Shown here one piece after another: positions 1 through 5,849 of a DNA stretch of 7,619 nucleotides. The position numbers were made by a program, and so were the translations under genes. The notes below the pieces were generated by a model, which worked only from the letters and a program-made list of their open reading frames with translations, had not been told where the DNA came from and did no database searches. The stretch covers positions 1 to 7,619 of the forward strand of contig NCJR01000087.1 of assembly GCA_002282555.1 (NCBI GenBank). The letters are read 5' to 3'. The stretch is from Rhodobacterales bacterium 34-62-10. GTDB lineage: Bacteria > Pseudomonadota > Alphaproteobacteria > Rhodobacterales > Rhodobacteraceae. The first letter of the stretch is position 1. Each line of letters begins with the position of its first letter.

Positions 1-163
1 GCGCGACACTTTCAACTCGAATCCGGGCCTCCATGCAGAGCGACCTGACAAAACTTCTCTCACGGCAACTCACCCGGTCTACGCGTTACTTTTTCCTGTT
101 TAACATCGGACGCAGGCTGTAGGAAGCTTTACAAGGATCTGGTGTGTGGTCGTGGGGTAACTG
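1..163 (+). other. Left edge: leader of the export gene, possibly the tail of an upstream gene
   Basis: No complete gene is visible here. One plus-strand frame is open from the left edge (base 3) to a TAG at 120-122 and would encode about 39 residues ending in NIGRRL. A second frame is open to a TAA at 101-103. Third-position G/C is about 62% in the first and about 52% in the second, so if either is coding the first is the better candidate, but 40 open codons in G/C-rich DNA is weak evidence. If it is real, the upstream gene would end about 41 bases before the export gene and the two could be co-transcribed, which is common for polysaccharide loci. I do not recognise the peptide and see no convincing promoter hexamers here. 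Confidence 0.25.
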
Positions 164-1279
164 GTGTCGCGGTTTGTTTTGAAGATGTTTCAGGTTTTTG
201 CGGCCTGTTTGTTCATGGCAGCCTGTGCACTGCCCCGCGGGGCCGCCCTGACTGGTGAAGTCACGCGCGAACAGGACAGTGCCTCTCCGACCTTTCAGGT
301 TATGCCTGTGACACGGGCCAATCTGCCGCAAATACGGGCATGGCCCGTGACAGGCTGGTCCGGCGCCTACCGTTGGCCAGAAAGCACGCGCGGGCCTGAC
401 AGCCCTCTGGTGCGCACCGGAGACAGGATTGATCTGGTCATCTGGGACAGTCAGGAGAACTCGCTTCTCACACCCACTGTAGACAAGAAGGTCGCCCTGT
501 CGGGTCTGACGGTATCCCCGGGCGGCAGTATTTTCGTGCCCTATCTTGACGAGATTCAGATCGCGGGACAGACCCCTGAGGAAGCGCGTCGTCAGATACA
601 AACCGCTTTGGAGCCGATCGTTCCTTCGGCGCAGGTTCAGCTTTCGGTCGTGGCGGGGCGGCAAAGCTCTGTCGATCTGCTGGCGGGCGTGGCGCGGCCC
701 GGTACCTTTCCGTTGCCGGATCGCAACCATACGATACTGTCCGTGATCGCAACAGGTGGGGGCATTGCGCCAAGTCTGCGTCATCCATTGGTGCGACTGA
801 TGCGTGAAGGCACAACTTATGAGATCCGGGCGGAGCGGTTGTTTTCTGATGCGTCACGCAATGTTCTGCTGCGGGGAGGCGACAAGATTGTTGTCGAAGA
901 AGACCGCCGCTATTTCACTGCGCTGGGCGCAACCGGGACCGAACGGCTGGTGTATTTTCAGAAAGAGGACATCAGCGCGCTTGAAGCGATTTCCATCATA
1001 GGGGGTTTGACGGACAGCCGCGCCAATCCGAAAGGGGTTATCGTCTTGCGGGATTACGAGGCGCAACAGATGCGCAACGACGGGCGTGGTCCCGAAATGC
1101 CGCAGGTGGTTTTCACCTTCGATCTGACATCAGCTGACGGGTTATTTGCGGCGCGCAGTTTCCCGATCAACCCGAAAGACACTGTTTTGGCAACCGAATC
1201 GCCCGTGACTGGCGTGCAAACCGTGGTCGGGTTGCTGGGCTCGTTGTTGGGGTTGGCGGGGCGTGTAAATACGTTCTGA
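164..1279 (+). CDS. Wza-type polysaccharide export outer-membrane lipoprotein
   Basis: The 371-residue product is predicted to form the outer-membrane channel through which capsular or exopolysaccharide leaves the cell; E. coli Wza is about 379 residues. Residues 1-20 form a signal peptide ending in a lipobox (MAAC, Cys21), so the mature protein should be a lipoprotein. A Poly_export (PF02563-like) domain covers about 84-164, starting at VRTGDRIDLVIWD. Two SLBB-like segments follow, about 168-245 (LLAGVARPGTFPL, ATGGGI) and about 250-340 (AISIIGGL). The C-terminal stretch 354-368 (VVGLLGSLLGLAGRV) could be the amphipathic helix that builds the membrane barrel in Wza; this is inference. The GTG at 164 is chosen because an in-frame TAA lies at 158-160, a GGGG element sits at 154-157, and an ATG at 185 would remove the charged N-region of the signal peptide. 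No Wzc, Wzb or glycosyltransferase gene is in view, so the polysaccharide is unknown. Confidence 0.9.
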   Translation: MSRFVLKMFQVFAACLFMAACALPRGAALTGEVTREQDSASPTFQVMPVTRANLPQIRAWPVTGWSGAYRWPESTRGPDSPLVRTGDRIDLVIWDSQENSLLTPTVDKKVALSGLTVSPGGSIFVPYLDEIQIAGQTPEEARRQIQTALEPIVPSAQVQLSVVAGRQSSVDLLAGVARPGTFPLPDRNHTILSVIATGGGIAPSLRHPLVRLMREGTTYEIRAERLFSDASRNVLLRGGDKIVVEEDRRYFTALGATGTERLVYFQKEDISALEAISIIGGLTDSRANPKGVIVLRDYEAQQMRNDGRGPEMPQVVFTFDLTSADGLFAARSFPINPKDTVLATESPVTGVQTVVGLLGSLLGLAGRVNTF

Positions 1280-1317
1280 TGCGCCTGACAGATGTAAACC
1301 TGTGTGAGGTGGCATCA
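1277..1317. terminator. Imperfect hairpin between the export gene and tRNA-Pro
   Basis: TGATGC (1277-1282, starting with the export gene's stop codon) is the exact reverse complement of GCATCA (1312-1317). Inside these arms, GCC can pair with GGT across a one-base bulge, and ACAG with CTGT. The structure fills the space between two convergent genes and begins two bases from the encoded CCA of the tRNA. No U-tract follows on either strand, so it is not a textbook intrinsic terminator. It could shield the mRNA 3' end, help tRNA 3' processing, or be chance. Confidence 0.35.
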
Positions 1318-1318
1318 C

Positions 1319-1395
1319 TGGTCGGGCTGAGAGGATTCGAACCTCCGACCCCCTGCTCCCGAAGCAGGTGCGCTACCAGACTGCGCTACAGCCCG
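1319..1395 (-). tRNA. tRNA-Pro (anticodon CGG)
   Basis: Read on the minus strand, the 77 bases fold as a complete cloverleaf. The acceptor arms CGGGCTG and CAGCCCG pair fully, the D stem is GCGC/GCGC, the anticodon stem is CCTGC/GCAGG, and the T arm GGAGG-TTCGAAT-CCTCT has one G-T wobble. The seven-base loop TTCGGGA places the anticodon CGG at 1359-1361, which reads the proline codon CCG. The C1-G72 first pair with A73 is the known identity signature of bacterial tRNA-Pro. The 3' CCA is encoded (1319-1321). No base looks degenerate, and no second copy of the T-arm sequence occurs in the window, so nothing suggests use as an integration site here. Confidence 0.97.
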
Positions 1396-1410
1396 ACCGT
1401 GTGACAGGCG

Positions 1411-1438
1411 ATTAAACCCGTCGCGGTGGATTTGCAAG
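1411..1438 (-). promoter_or_regulatory. Candidate promoter for tRNA-Pro
   Basis: On the minus strand a CTTGCA/TTGCAA -35-like element (1432-1438) is followed after 15-16 bases by TTTAAT (1411-1416) as -10. The -10 ends 15 bases before the first base of the mature tRNA, giving a short 5' leader as expected. This is a match by eye to the CTTGAC-type alphaproteobacterial consensus; the spacing is slightly short. Confidence 0.4.
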
Positions 1439-1540
1439 GGTCGAGTTGCAGCGTCGACGAGGTGCCTTGAGTGGCGTGTGAGAAGGGGCGTCGTACGCTC
1501 ATTCAGTCATGACACCATGTCTGTAAGGGACGGACCCACG

Positions 1541-1666
1541 ATGATCCATGATCAGATCGGGATGCGCAATCGCGCGATCAAACCGGCACGGGATAGGCTT
1601 GTGGCGCGTCCGTTGGACCGGCTTGCGGCGCGGATCACCCACTACATCGGGCGCTCTCAGGCATAA
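1541..1666 (+). CDS. Possible small basic protein (41 aa), unknown function
   Basis: A 41-codon frame lies in the gap between tRNA-Pro and leuB, opposite to no recognised gene. Its product is arginine-rich and strongly basic (MIHDQIGMRNRA at the start, ITHYIGRSQA at the end), with a middle section that could form an amphipathic helix. I do not recognise it. Supporting evidence: about 30 of 41 third positions are G or C, and a Shine-Dalgarno-like AAGGGA lies at 1525-1530. The 12 bases at 1525-1536 match the region just before the leuB start at 11 of 12 positions. In-frame upstream starts exist at 1517 (ATG) and 1478, but 1541 has the best-placed ribosome site. Against it, arginine-rich frames arise easily in G/C-rich DNA. 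It may be spurious. Confidence 0.38.
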   Translation: MIHDQIGMRNRAIKPARDRLVARPLDRLAARITHYIGRSQA

Positions 1667-1671
1667 GAGCC

Positions 1672-1696
1672 GCGGCCCCGGTTGATCCGGGACCGC
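1672..1696 (-). terminator. Hairpin just beyond leuB, likely 3' end of the leuB transcript
   Basis: Arms at 1672-1681 and 1687-1696 enclose a five-base loop. In the minus-strand RNA all ten pairs form, nine Watson-Crick plus one U-G (GCGGUCCCGG with CCGGGGCCGC). In plus-strand RNA the same position is a C-A mismatch, so the structure favours the leuB strand. It lies 12 bases past the leuB stop. There is no real U-run after it (GGCTCTTATG), so termination may be weak or Rho-assisted. Confidence 0.45.
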
Positions 1697-1708
1697 AGGC
1701 CCAAAATA

Positions 1709-2815
1709 TCAGAGCGAGGTGTCCAGCGCCGCGACGATGGCATCACCCATCTGGCTGGTCGTGATCGGTGCGCCGCCTTCGGGACCCATCAAATCTGCCG
1801 TGCGCAAACCATCGGCCAACACCTTGGCCACGGCAGCCTCGACACGGTCGGCTTCGGCACCCATGTCAAAGCTGTAGCGCAGCGCCATGGCGAAGCTGAG
1901 GATACAGGCGATCGGGTTCGCCTTGCCCTGACCGGCGATATCGGGAGCAGAGCCATGCACGGGCTCATAAAGCGCCTTGGGCCGGCCGTTCGCCATCGGT
2001 GCGCCAAGGCTGGCCGAGGGCAACATACCGAGCGATCCGGTCAGCATCGCGGCCAGATCGGACAGCAGGTCACCGAACAGGTTATCAGTCACGATCACAT
2101 CGAACTGCTTGGGCCAGCGGGTCAGTTGCATGGCACCCGCGTCGGCATACATATGGCTGAGTTCGACATCGGGGTATTCGGTGTCACCCACGCGCTGCAC
2201 CACTTCGCGCCACAACACGCCCGATTCCATCACGTTGGCTTTTTCCATCGAGCACAACTTGTTGCCACGCTTGCGCGCCAGCTCGAAGGCAGAACGGGCC
2301 ACACGCTCGATCTCGGATTCGGTATAGCGCTGGGTGTTGATACCCACACGCTCATTGCCTTCCTTGAAGATACCGCGCGGTTCGCCGAAATAGACGCCGC
2401 TGGTCAATTCGCGGACGATCATGATGTCCAGACCGGCCACCACATCCTTTTTCAGCGACGAGAAATCCGCCAGCGCATCAAAGCACTGCGCCGGGCGCAG
2501 GTTGGCGTAAAGGTCCATCTCCTTGCGCAGGCGCAGCAGGCCACGCTCTGGCTTGATGCTGAAATCGAGGCTGTCATATTTCGGCCCACCCACAGCGCCC
2601 AACAGAACTGCGTCTACATCTTGTGCCTTGGCCATTGTGTCGTCATGCAGCGGTGTGCCGTGCTTGTCATAGGCGCAGCCGCCGACCAGATCCTCGGACA
2701 CGTCAAAGGTGACGCCGCGTTTGGTGCCATACCAGTCGATGATCTTGCGCACTTCGGCCATGACTTCGGGGCCGATGCCGTCACCGGCGAGGATGAGAAG
2801 CGAGGGGTTGGTCAT
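1709..2815 (-). CDS. leuB: 3-isopropylmalate dehydrogenase
   Basis: This cytoplasmic enzyme performs the NAD-dependent oxidation and decarboxylation of (2R,3S)-3-isopropylmalate to 4-methyl-2-oxopentanoate, the third dedicated step of leucine biosynthesis. The 368 residues match the family length. The N-terminal GDGIGPEV (11-18) and the arginines R97, R107 and R135 (in RELTSG) sit where the substrate-binding arginines belong. The Y142 and K192 positions fit the catalytic pair. D225, D249 and D253 have the spacing of the metal-binding aspartates. [12 protein letters not shown] (284-295) is the NAD-specific signature. The ATG at 2815 is preferred over an in-frame start 63 bases upstream because [13 protein letters not shown] must be near the N-terminus and AAGGGA lies nine bases before it. 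It follows the LysR gene by 84 bases and probably has its own promoter. A 385-codon antisense frame opposite it is a composition shadow. Confidence 0.97.
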   Translation of the reverse strand: MTNPSLLILAGDGIGPEVMAEVRKIIDWYGTKRGVTFDVSEDLVGGCAYDKHGTPLHDDTMAKAQDVDAVLLGAVGGPKYDSLDFSIKPERGLLRLRKEMDLYANLRPAQCFDALADFSSLKKDVVAGLDIMIVRELTSGVYFGEPRGIFKEGNERVGINTQRYTESEIERVARSAFELARKRGNKLCSMEKANVMESGVLWREVVQRVGDTEYPDVELSHMYADAGAMQLTRWPKQFDVIVTDNLFGDLLSDLAAMLTGSLGMLPSASLGAPMANGRPKALYEPVHGSAPDIAGQGKANPIACILSFAMALRYSFDMGAEADRVEAAVAKVLADGLRTADLMGPEGGAPITTSQMGDAIVAALDTSL

Positions 2816-2850
2816 TGCGGTCTGTCCCTTGTGACATGAGTTCGGCACTG

Positions 2851-2878
2851 GCCTAGCGATTGCCGGACGCAGGGTCAA
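2851..2878 (-). promoter_or_regulatory. Candidate leuB promoter
   Basis: On the minus strand CTTGACC contains a near-perfect -35 (TTGACC, 2873-2878). Sixteen bases later CTAGGC (2851-2856) is a poor -10. Transcription would start about 30 bases before the leuB ATG. It lies in the 84-base gap after the LysR gene, so leuB can be transcribed on its own. The strong -35 with a weak -10 could mean an activated promoter, but nothing seen here identifies a regulator. Confidence 0.4.
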
Positions 2879-2899
2879 GAAAGCACACGCAATATGGGT

Positions 2900-3793
2900 T
2901 TAAAGGCGGGAAAGTTGCGGACTCAGGTGCTGCGTCAGCAAGTCCCAGACGCGGGTTATCCGTGGCGTTTTCCGCATTGCTTGCGGCGCAGCCAACCAGA
3001 CAGGCAAGTGCGGTAGATCAAGACCCAGATCAAGCTCGACCATATCCTGCATCAGTCCGGCCTGCACAAAACCGATCCCGCAACCGGCGCGGATCAGTTC
3101 GACATAGGCCGTCTGGCTGTCGCAGCGGACCGTGAACATCTCGCGCGTGGCAGGCCAGCCAAGGTCGCGCATGTGGCGCAAGATCAGGTCGTTGCGATCG
3201 TAACCGATCAGGTCGTGGTCCAGAAGATCCGCAGCGCCTTTGGGCCATCCGCGTCGATCCAGATAGGCACGTGCGGCGAAGACGCCCAGACGCAGATCGC
3301 CCAGATGTCGGGTGACAATGTCCAGCTGGGTGCTGCGATACATCCGCACCGCGATGTCAGCTTCGCGGAACAGCAGATTGTCGCTGCTGTCGCTGGCGAC
3401 CAATTCGATCTGGATCAGGGGTTCGGCCTGCCTGATCTGCGCAATGATGGGCGGCAGGATGTGATGCGCAACCACGGCGCTGGCAGTCACGCGGACGGTG
3501 CCGCGCAAATCCTCGGTTCGGCCGGCGGCGGTCAGGATCAGCGCATTCATCGCATCGGCCATCTGGCGTGCATGGGGCAGCAAGGCTTCCGCGCCTTCGG
3601 TCAGTTGCAAGCCGCGCGGCTGACGTACGAACAAATCCAGAGCAAGAGCGCCTTCGATCTGACGGATCTGACGCCCCACTGTCGGTTGGCTGGTGCCAAG
3701 CCTGCGGGCTGCGGCAGACAGGCTGCCGGTATCCGCTACTGCCAGAAACGCAGGAATCAGTGACCAATCCAAAGCATCAATCGTTTTTGCCAT
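2900..3793 (-). CDS. LysR-family transcriptional regulator
   Basis: This 297-residue protein has the length and two-domain layout of LysR regulators. A winged helix-turn-helix occupies about residues 12-65: FLAVADTGSLSAAARRLGTS then QPTVGRQIRQIE, with the family's typical GSLSAAA and SQPTVGRQI wording. A linker helix runs to about 90. The periplasmic-binding-protein-like effector domain covers about 98-292, including LRGTVRVTAS (96-105), EADIAVRMYR (144-153) and AGCGIGFVQAGL (236-247). It is divergent from the SDR gene, with 94 bases between start codons, the usual layout for a LysR protein controlling its neighbour and itself; the effector is unknown. The start cannot move downstream without cutting the DNA-binding domain. 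No Shine-Dalgarno precedes the ATG, and a promoter-like pair places transcription start on or next to it, so the mRNA may be leaderless. Confidence 0.93.
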   Translation of the reverse strand: MAKTIDALDWSLIPAFLAVADTGSLSAAARRLGTSQPTVGRQIRQIEGALALDLFVRQPRGLQLTEGAEALLPHARQMADAMNALILTAAGRTEDLRGTVRVTASAVVAHHILPPIIAQIRQAEPLIQIELVASDSSDNLLFREADIAVRMYRSTQLDIVTRHLGDLRLGVFAARAYLDRRGWPKGAADLLDHDLIGYDRNDLILRHMRDLGWPATREMFTVRCDSQTAYVELIRAGCGIGFVQAGLMQDMVELDLGLDLPHLPVWLAAPQAMRKTPRITRVWDLLTQHLSPQLSRL

Positions 3794-3887
3794 TCAATTG
3801 TGAATACTGGTTCTGCGCTTTCGTGCAATTCCTATTCGCTTGTGTTCATCTGATACTGGCCTCATCCAACAGATGATTGAGGACAAG
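3794..3887. promoter_or_regulatory. Divergent LysR / SDR promoter region
   Basis: For the LysR gene (minus strand), TTGCAC (3823-3828) and TATTCA (3801-3806) are 16 bases apart and predict a start of transcription at about 3793. For the SDR gene (plus strand), GATACT (3852-3857) is a possible -10 with only a weak -35 (TTCCTA, 3829-3834); its RNA would have about 23 leader bases including GAGGA at 3879-3883. A dyad ATTCA-N4-TGAAT (3792-3805) overlaps the LysR start codon and its -10 element. ATACTGG occurs starting at 3804, 3853 and 3906. These are plausible operator parts for a LysR protein, by inference only. Confidence 0.45.
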
Positions 3888-4796
3888 ATGACAGGAACGG
3901 TTCTGATACTGGGCAGTCATGGTAAAATCGGCCATCACAGCGCCTTGGCTTTTGCGGATGCGGGCTGGATTGTGCGCCACTACCAGCGTGGCACGGATAT
4001 GGCAGCGGCTGCTTTGGGTGCGGATGTAATCGTCAACGGTTTGAACCCACCGAATTACCACAACTGGGCCAAGCTGATCCCCGAGATCACGGAACAGGTG
4101 ATCGCCGCAGCCAAAACAAGCGGGGCAACCGTAATCCTGCCCGGGAATGTTTATAATTTCGGTGATACCGGCGGCATCTGGTCCGAGGAGACGCCCCAGC
4201 GCCCCGTTAGCCGAAAGGGACATATCCGCATTCAGATGGAAGCGCGTTATCGTGAAAGCGGTATACCAACCATCGTGCTGCGCGCCGGAAATTTCATTGA
4301 TCCAGAGGGTAATGGCGACATCATGCAGTTGTTTCTGCTTCGCAATATCGCGAAGGGGCGGATCATCATTGGCGGTGGCGCGGATGTAATGCAGGCTTGG
4401 TGCTATGTCCCAGACTGGGCGCGGGCAGCCTTGGCACTTGCCGAGACGCGCACCCGGTTGGCCCGGTTTGAGGATATTCCCTTTCCGGGGCACAGCTTCA
4501 CCATGACCGACCTGAAATACTGTCTTGAGGCCTATCTCGGACGCCCGTTGACACTGTCGCGATTTCCATGGGGTTTGATGCGTCTGGCCTCACCGTTTTG
4601 GGAGTTGGCGCGCGAACTGAATGAGATGCGCTATCTGTGGGACACGCCTCATCAACTCTCTCGTGAAAAGTTTGACAGACTCTTGCCTGATTTCAAGGCG
4701 GCCACCCTCGACAAGGTAATGCTGGCCGGTTTGCCTGCAGCGATGCGGCAGGTCAATCTTGGATCGCTGCGGCCTGTGGGGGCCAATCAAGCGTGA
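3888..4796 (+). CDS. Atypical SDR-family NAD(P)-binding protein (epimerase/dehydratase-like)
   Basis: The 302-residue product is a cytoplasmic Rossmann-fold protein of the extended/atypical short-chain dehydrogenase group. The glycine-rich nucleotide-binding motif LGSHGKIG (8-15; G9, G12, G15) follows the first beta strand VLIL. LPGNVYNFGD (84-93) sits where many NAD-dependent epimerase-like proteins carry their active-site tyrosine. However, there is no YxxxK: four residues after Y89 comes D93. WCYVPDWARAALAL (171-184) matches the Y-x-PD-x-ARA helix seen in extended SDRs. The substrate cannot be read from the sequence, and it could be a reductase, epimerase or a regulatory NmrA-like protein. 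ATG 3888 is chosen over ATG 3873 and an upstream in-frame start because GAGGA lies four bases before it and the glycine motif then falls at residue 8. It is divergent from the LysR gene. Its last 44 bases overlap the end of the oppositely oriented EEP gene. Confidence 0.85.
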   Translation: MTGTVLILGSHGKIGHHSALAFADAGWIVRHYQRGTDMAAAALGADVIVNGLNPPNYHNWAKLIPEITEQVIAAAKTSGATVILPGNVYNFGDTGGIWSEETPQRPVSRKGHIRIQMEARYRESGIPTIVLRAGNFIDPEGNGDIMQLFLLRNIAKGRIIIGGGADVMQAWCYVPDWARAALALAETRTRLARFEDIPFPGHSFTMTDLKYCLEAYLGRPLTLSRFPWGLMRLASPFWELARELNEMRYLWDTPHQLSREKFDRLLPDFKAATLDKVMLAGLPAAMRQVNLGSLRPVGANQA

Positions 4797-5841
4797 CGCT
4801 GACCAGATGATGACGGCTGGCCGTCTGTCCGACGGCCCACATGGGATCAGAGAGCGCAGGCCAATGGACGCGGGCGGCCTTCACGGTCAGATCCGCGGAG
4901 GGCAGGATGTAATCGACACGGAAGTTTCCCGGTCCCGGTTCGGGCCAACGTACGGTATCCTGTGCAGGATCACCTTTCTGCCCCGCAGTCGCCATCTGCG
5001 TGCCGCCACCTTTGGGTTGCGGGTCGATCAGACGGGGGTCGTTCAGCAATGCTTTCATCGCCTCGGGCCGTCCCTCACTGTCATGGGGGTCCATGTTGCT
5101 GTCACCGATAATGACGAAGCGGTCCGCAGGGGCAGGGCCGAATGTACCGTCCAGATAAAGGCTCCAGAACTTTGCTTCGTCATGATTGCGGCGACCGTTG
5201 CGATCTTCAGGCCCGTCGAAAATCGGGGGCGTGGCGTGAAACGCCAGAAGCCAAATAACCTGGCCTTCAACGCCGAAGGGAACGGCCCAATGTCCCGTGC
5301 TTGATAATCGCTGTTGCCCGAGGACCCTGTGCCCCAACACTGGTGCGCCATCGGGATGTGTCAAAAGCGCACCGGGCATGTCGCGCCACAAGCGGGTGCT
5401 GTGATCCTGCACCTGATCGGTAAGAACAGGGTGGCGCGACAGGATGGCCATGCCGCCTTGACCCGCGAACTGACCATACCCCTGCGCATCGCGCGGCCCA
5501 CCGGGACGTCCGTCGCCGTCAAGGTCAAGATCCGTGGCGACACCCGTATTCGGGGGCAGAGCAAAGACATGTGGGTAGTCGATACCCGCGGCGGCTAATC
5601 TGTCGCGCAGGGCTTTGAGGGTGACAAGACCATGATCGTAATCAACATCCAGCAGCAGCAGGATATCAGGCGCCGCATCCGTGATGATCTGCACGACAGC
5701 ATTGACTTGCGGGTCCTTGCCACCCGCGATGTCGCGCAGCAACAGGCCGGGCCCTTCCCGCGCAAGGCTGGTGTGAAAAAGACCGATGTCTAGCGTATCC
5801 GCCCTGCCTTGTTGGGTGGCCAGCAGAAGCACCGATAGCAC
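4753..5841 (-). CDS. Secreted endonuclease/exonuclease/phosphatase (EEP) family protein
   Basis: Predicted exported metal-dependent phosphodiesterase/phosphatase, 362 residues from the GTG at 5841. A hydrophobic segment (LSVLLLATQQGRA) acts as a signal peptide, with cleavage likely near ATQQGRA-D. EEP motifs appear in order: ILLLLDVDYDH (60-70), where an acidic metal ligand is expected; GGMAILSRHPV (129-139); LAFHATPP (199-206, H202); IIGDSNMD (244-251, D247 and N249); RVDYIL (308-313); and SRHHLV (342-347). The last normally reads SDHxPV, so the usual Asp before the His is Arg343 here. DLDLDGDG (104-111) looks like a calcium-loop insertion. The substrate is unknown. The start is uncertain. 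Hydrophobic sequence continues upstream (RRIAANLIATV) with no ATG, GTG or TTG between 5841 and the ATG at 5970, which lies deep inside the preceding gene. A CTG at 5853 overlaps that gene's stop (CTGA). It is probably co-transcribed and translationally coupled with the membrane protein gene. Confidence 0.85.
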   Translation of the reverse strand: MLSVLLLATQQGRADTLDIGLFHTSLAREGPGLLLRDIAGGKDPQVNAVVQIITDAAPDILLLLDVDYDHGLVTLKALRDRLAAAGIDYPHVFALPPNTGVATDLDLDGDGRPGGPRDAQGYGQFAGQGGMAILSRHPVLTDQVQDHSTRLWRDMPGALLTHPDGAPVLGHRVLGQQRLSSTGHWAVPFGVEGQVIWLLAFHATPPIFDGPEDRNGRRNHDEAKFWSLYLDGTFGPAPADRFVIIGDSNMDPHDSEGRPEAMKALLNDPRLIDPQPKGGGTQMATAGQKGDPAQDTVRWPEPGPGNFRVDYILPSADLTVKAARVHWPALSDPMWAVGQTASRHHLVSVTLDWPPQAAAIQD

Positions 5842-5849
5842 TGTCGCGA

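Noticed and set aside
86..784. 232-codon minus-strand frame opposite the export gene
   Set aside because: The product is low in hydrophobic order and rich in Arg, Pro and His, and it overlaps a well-supported export gene with a lipobox and SLBB segments. Shadow frame.
1319..1395. tRNA-Pro as a possible integration site for a genomic island
   Set aside because: No integrase, no repeated tRNA 3' end and no atypical gene content beside it within the window. The neighbours are housekeeping or ordinary chromosomal genes.
1682..2839. 385-codon open frame on the plus strand, wholly opposite leuB
   Set aside because: It mirrors a clearly genuine leuB, its product is His/Gln/Arg-rich with no recognisable domain, and no ribosome site was seen. 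It is a codon-composition shadow.
3846..4493. 215-codon minus-strand frame opposite the SDR gene
   Set aside because: It lies opposite the conserved Rossmann motif and overlaps the divergent promoter region. Composition is shadow-like.
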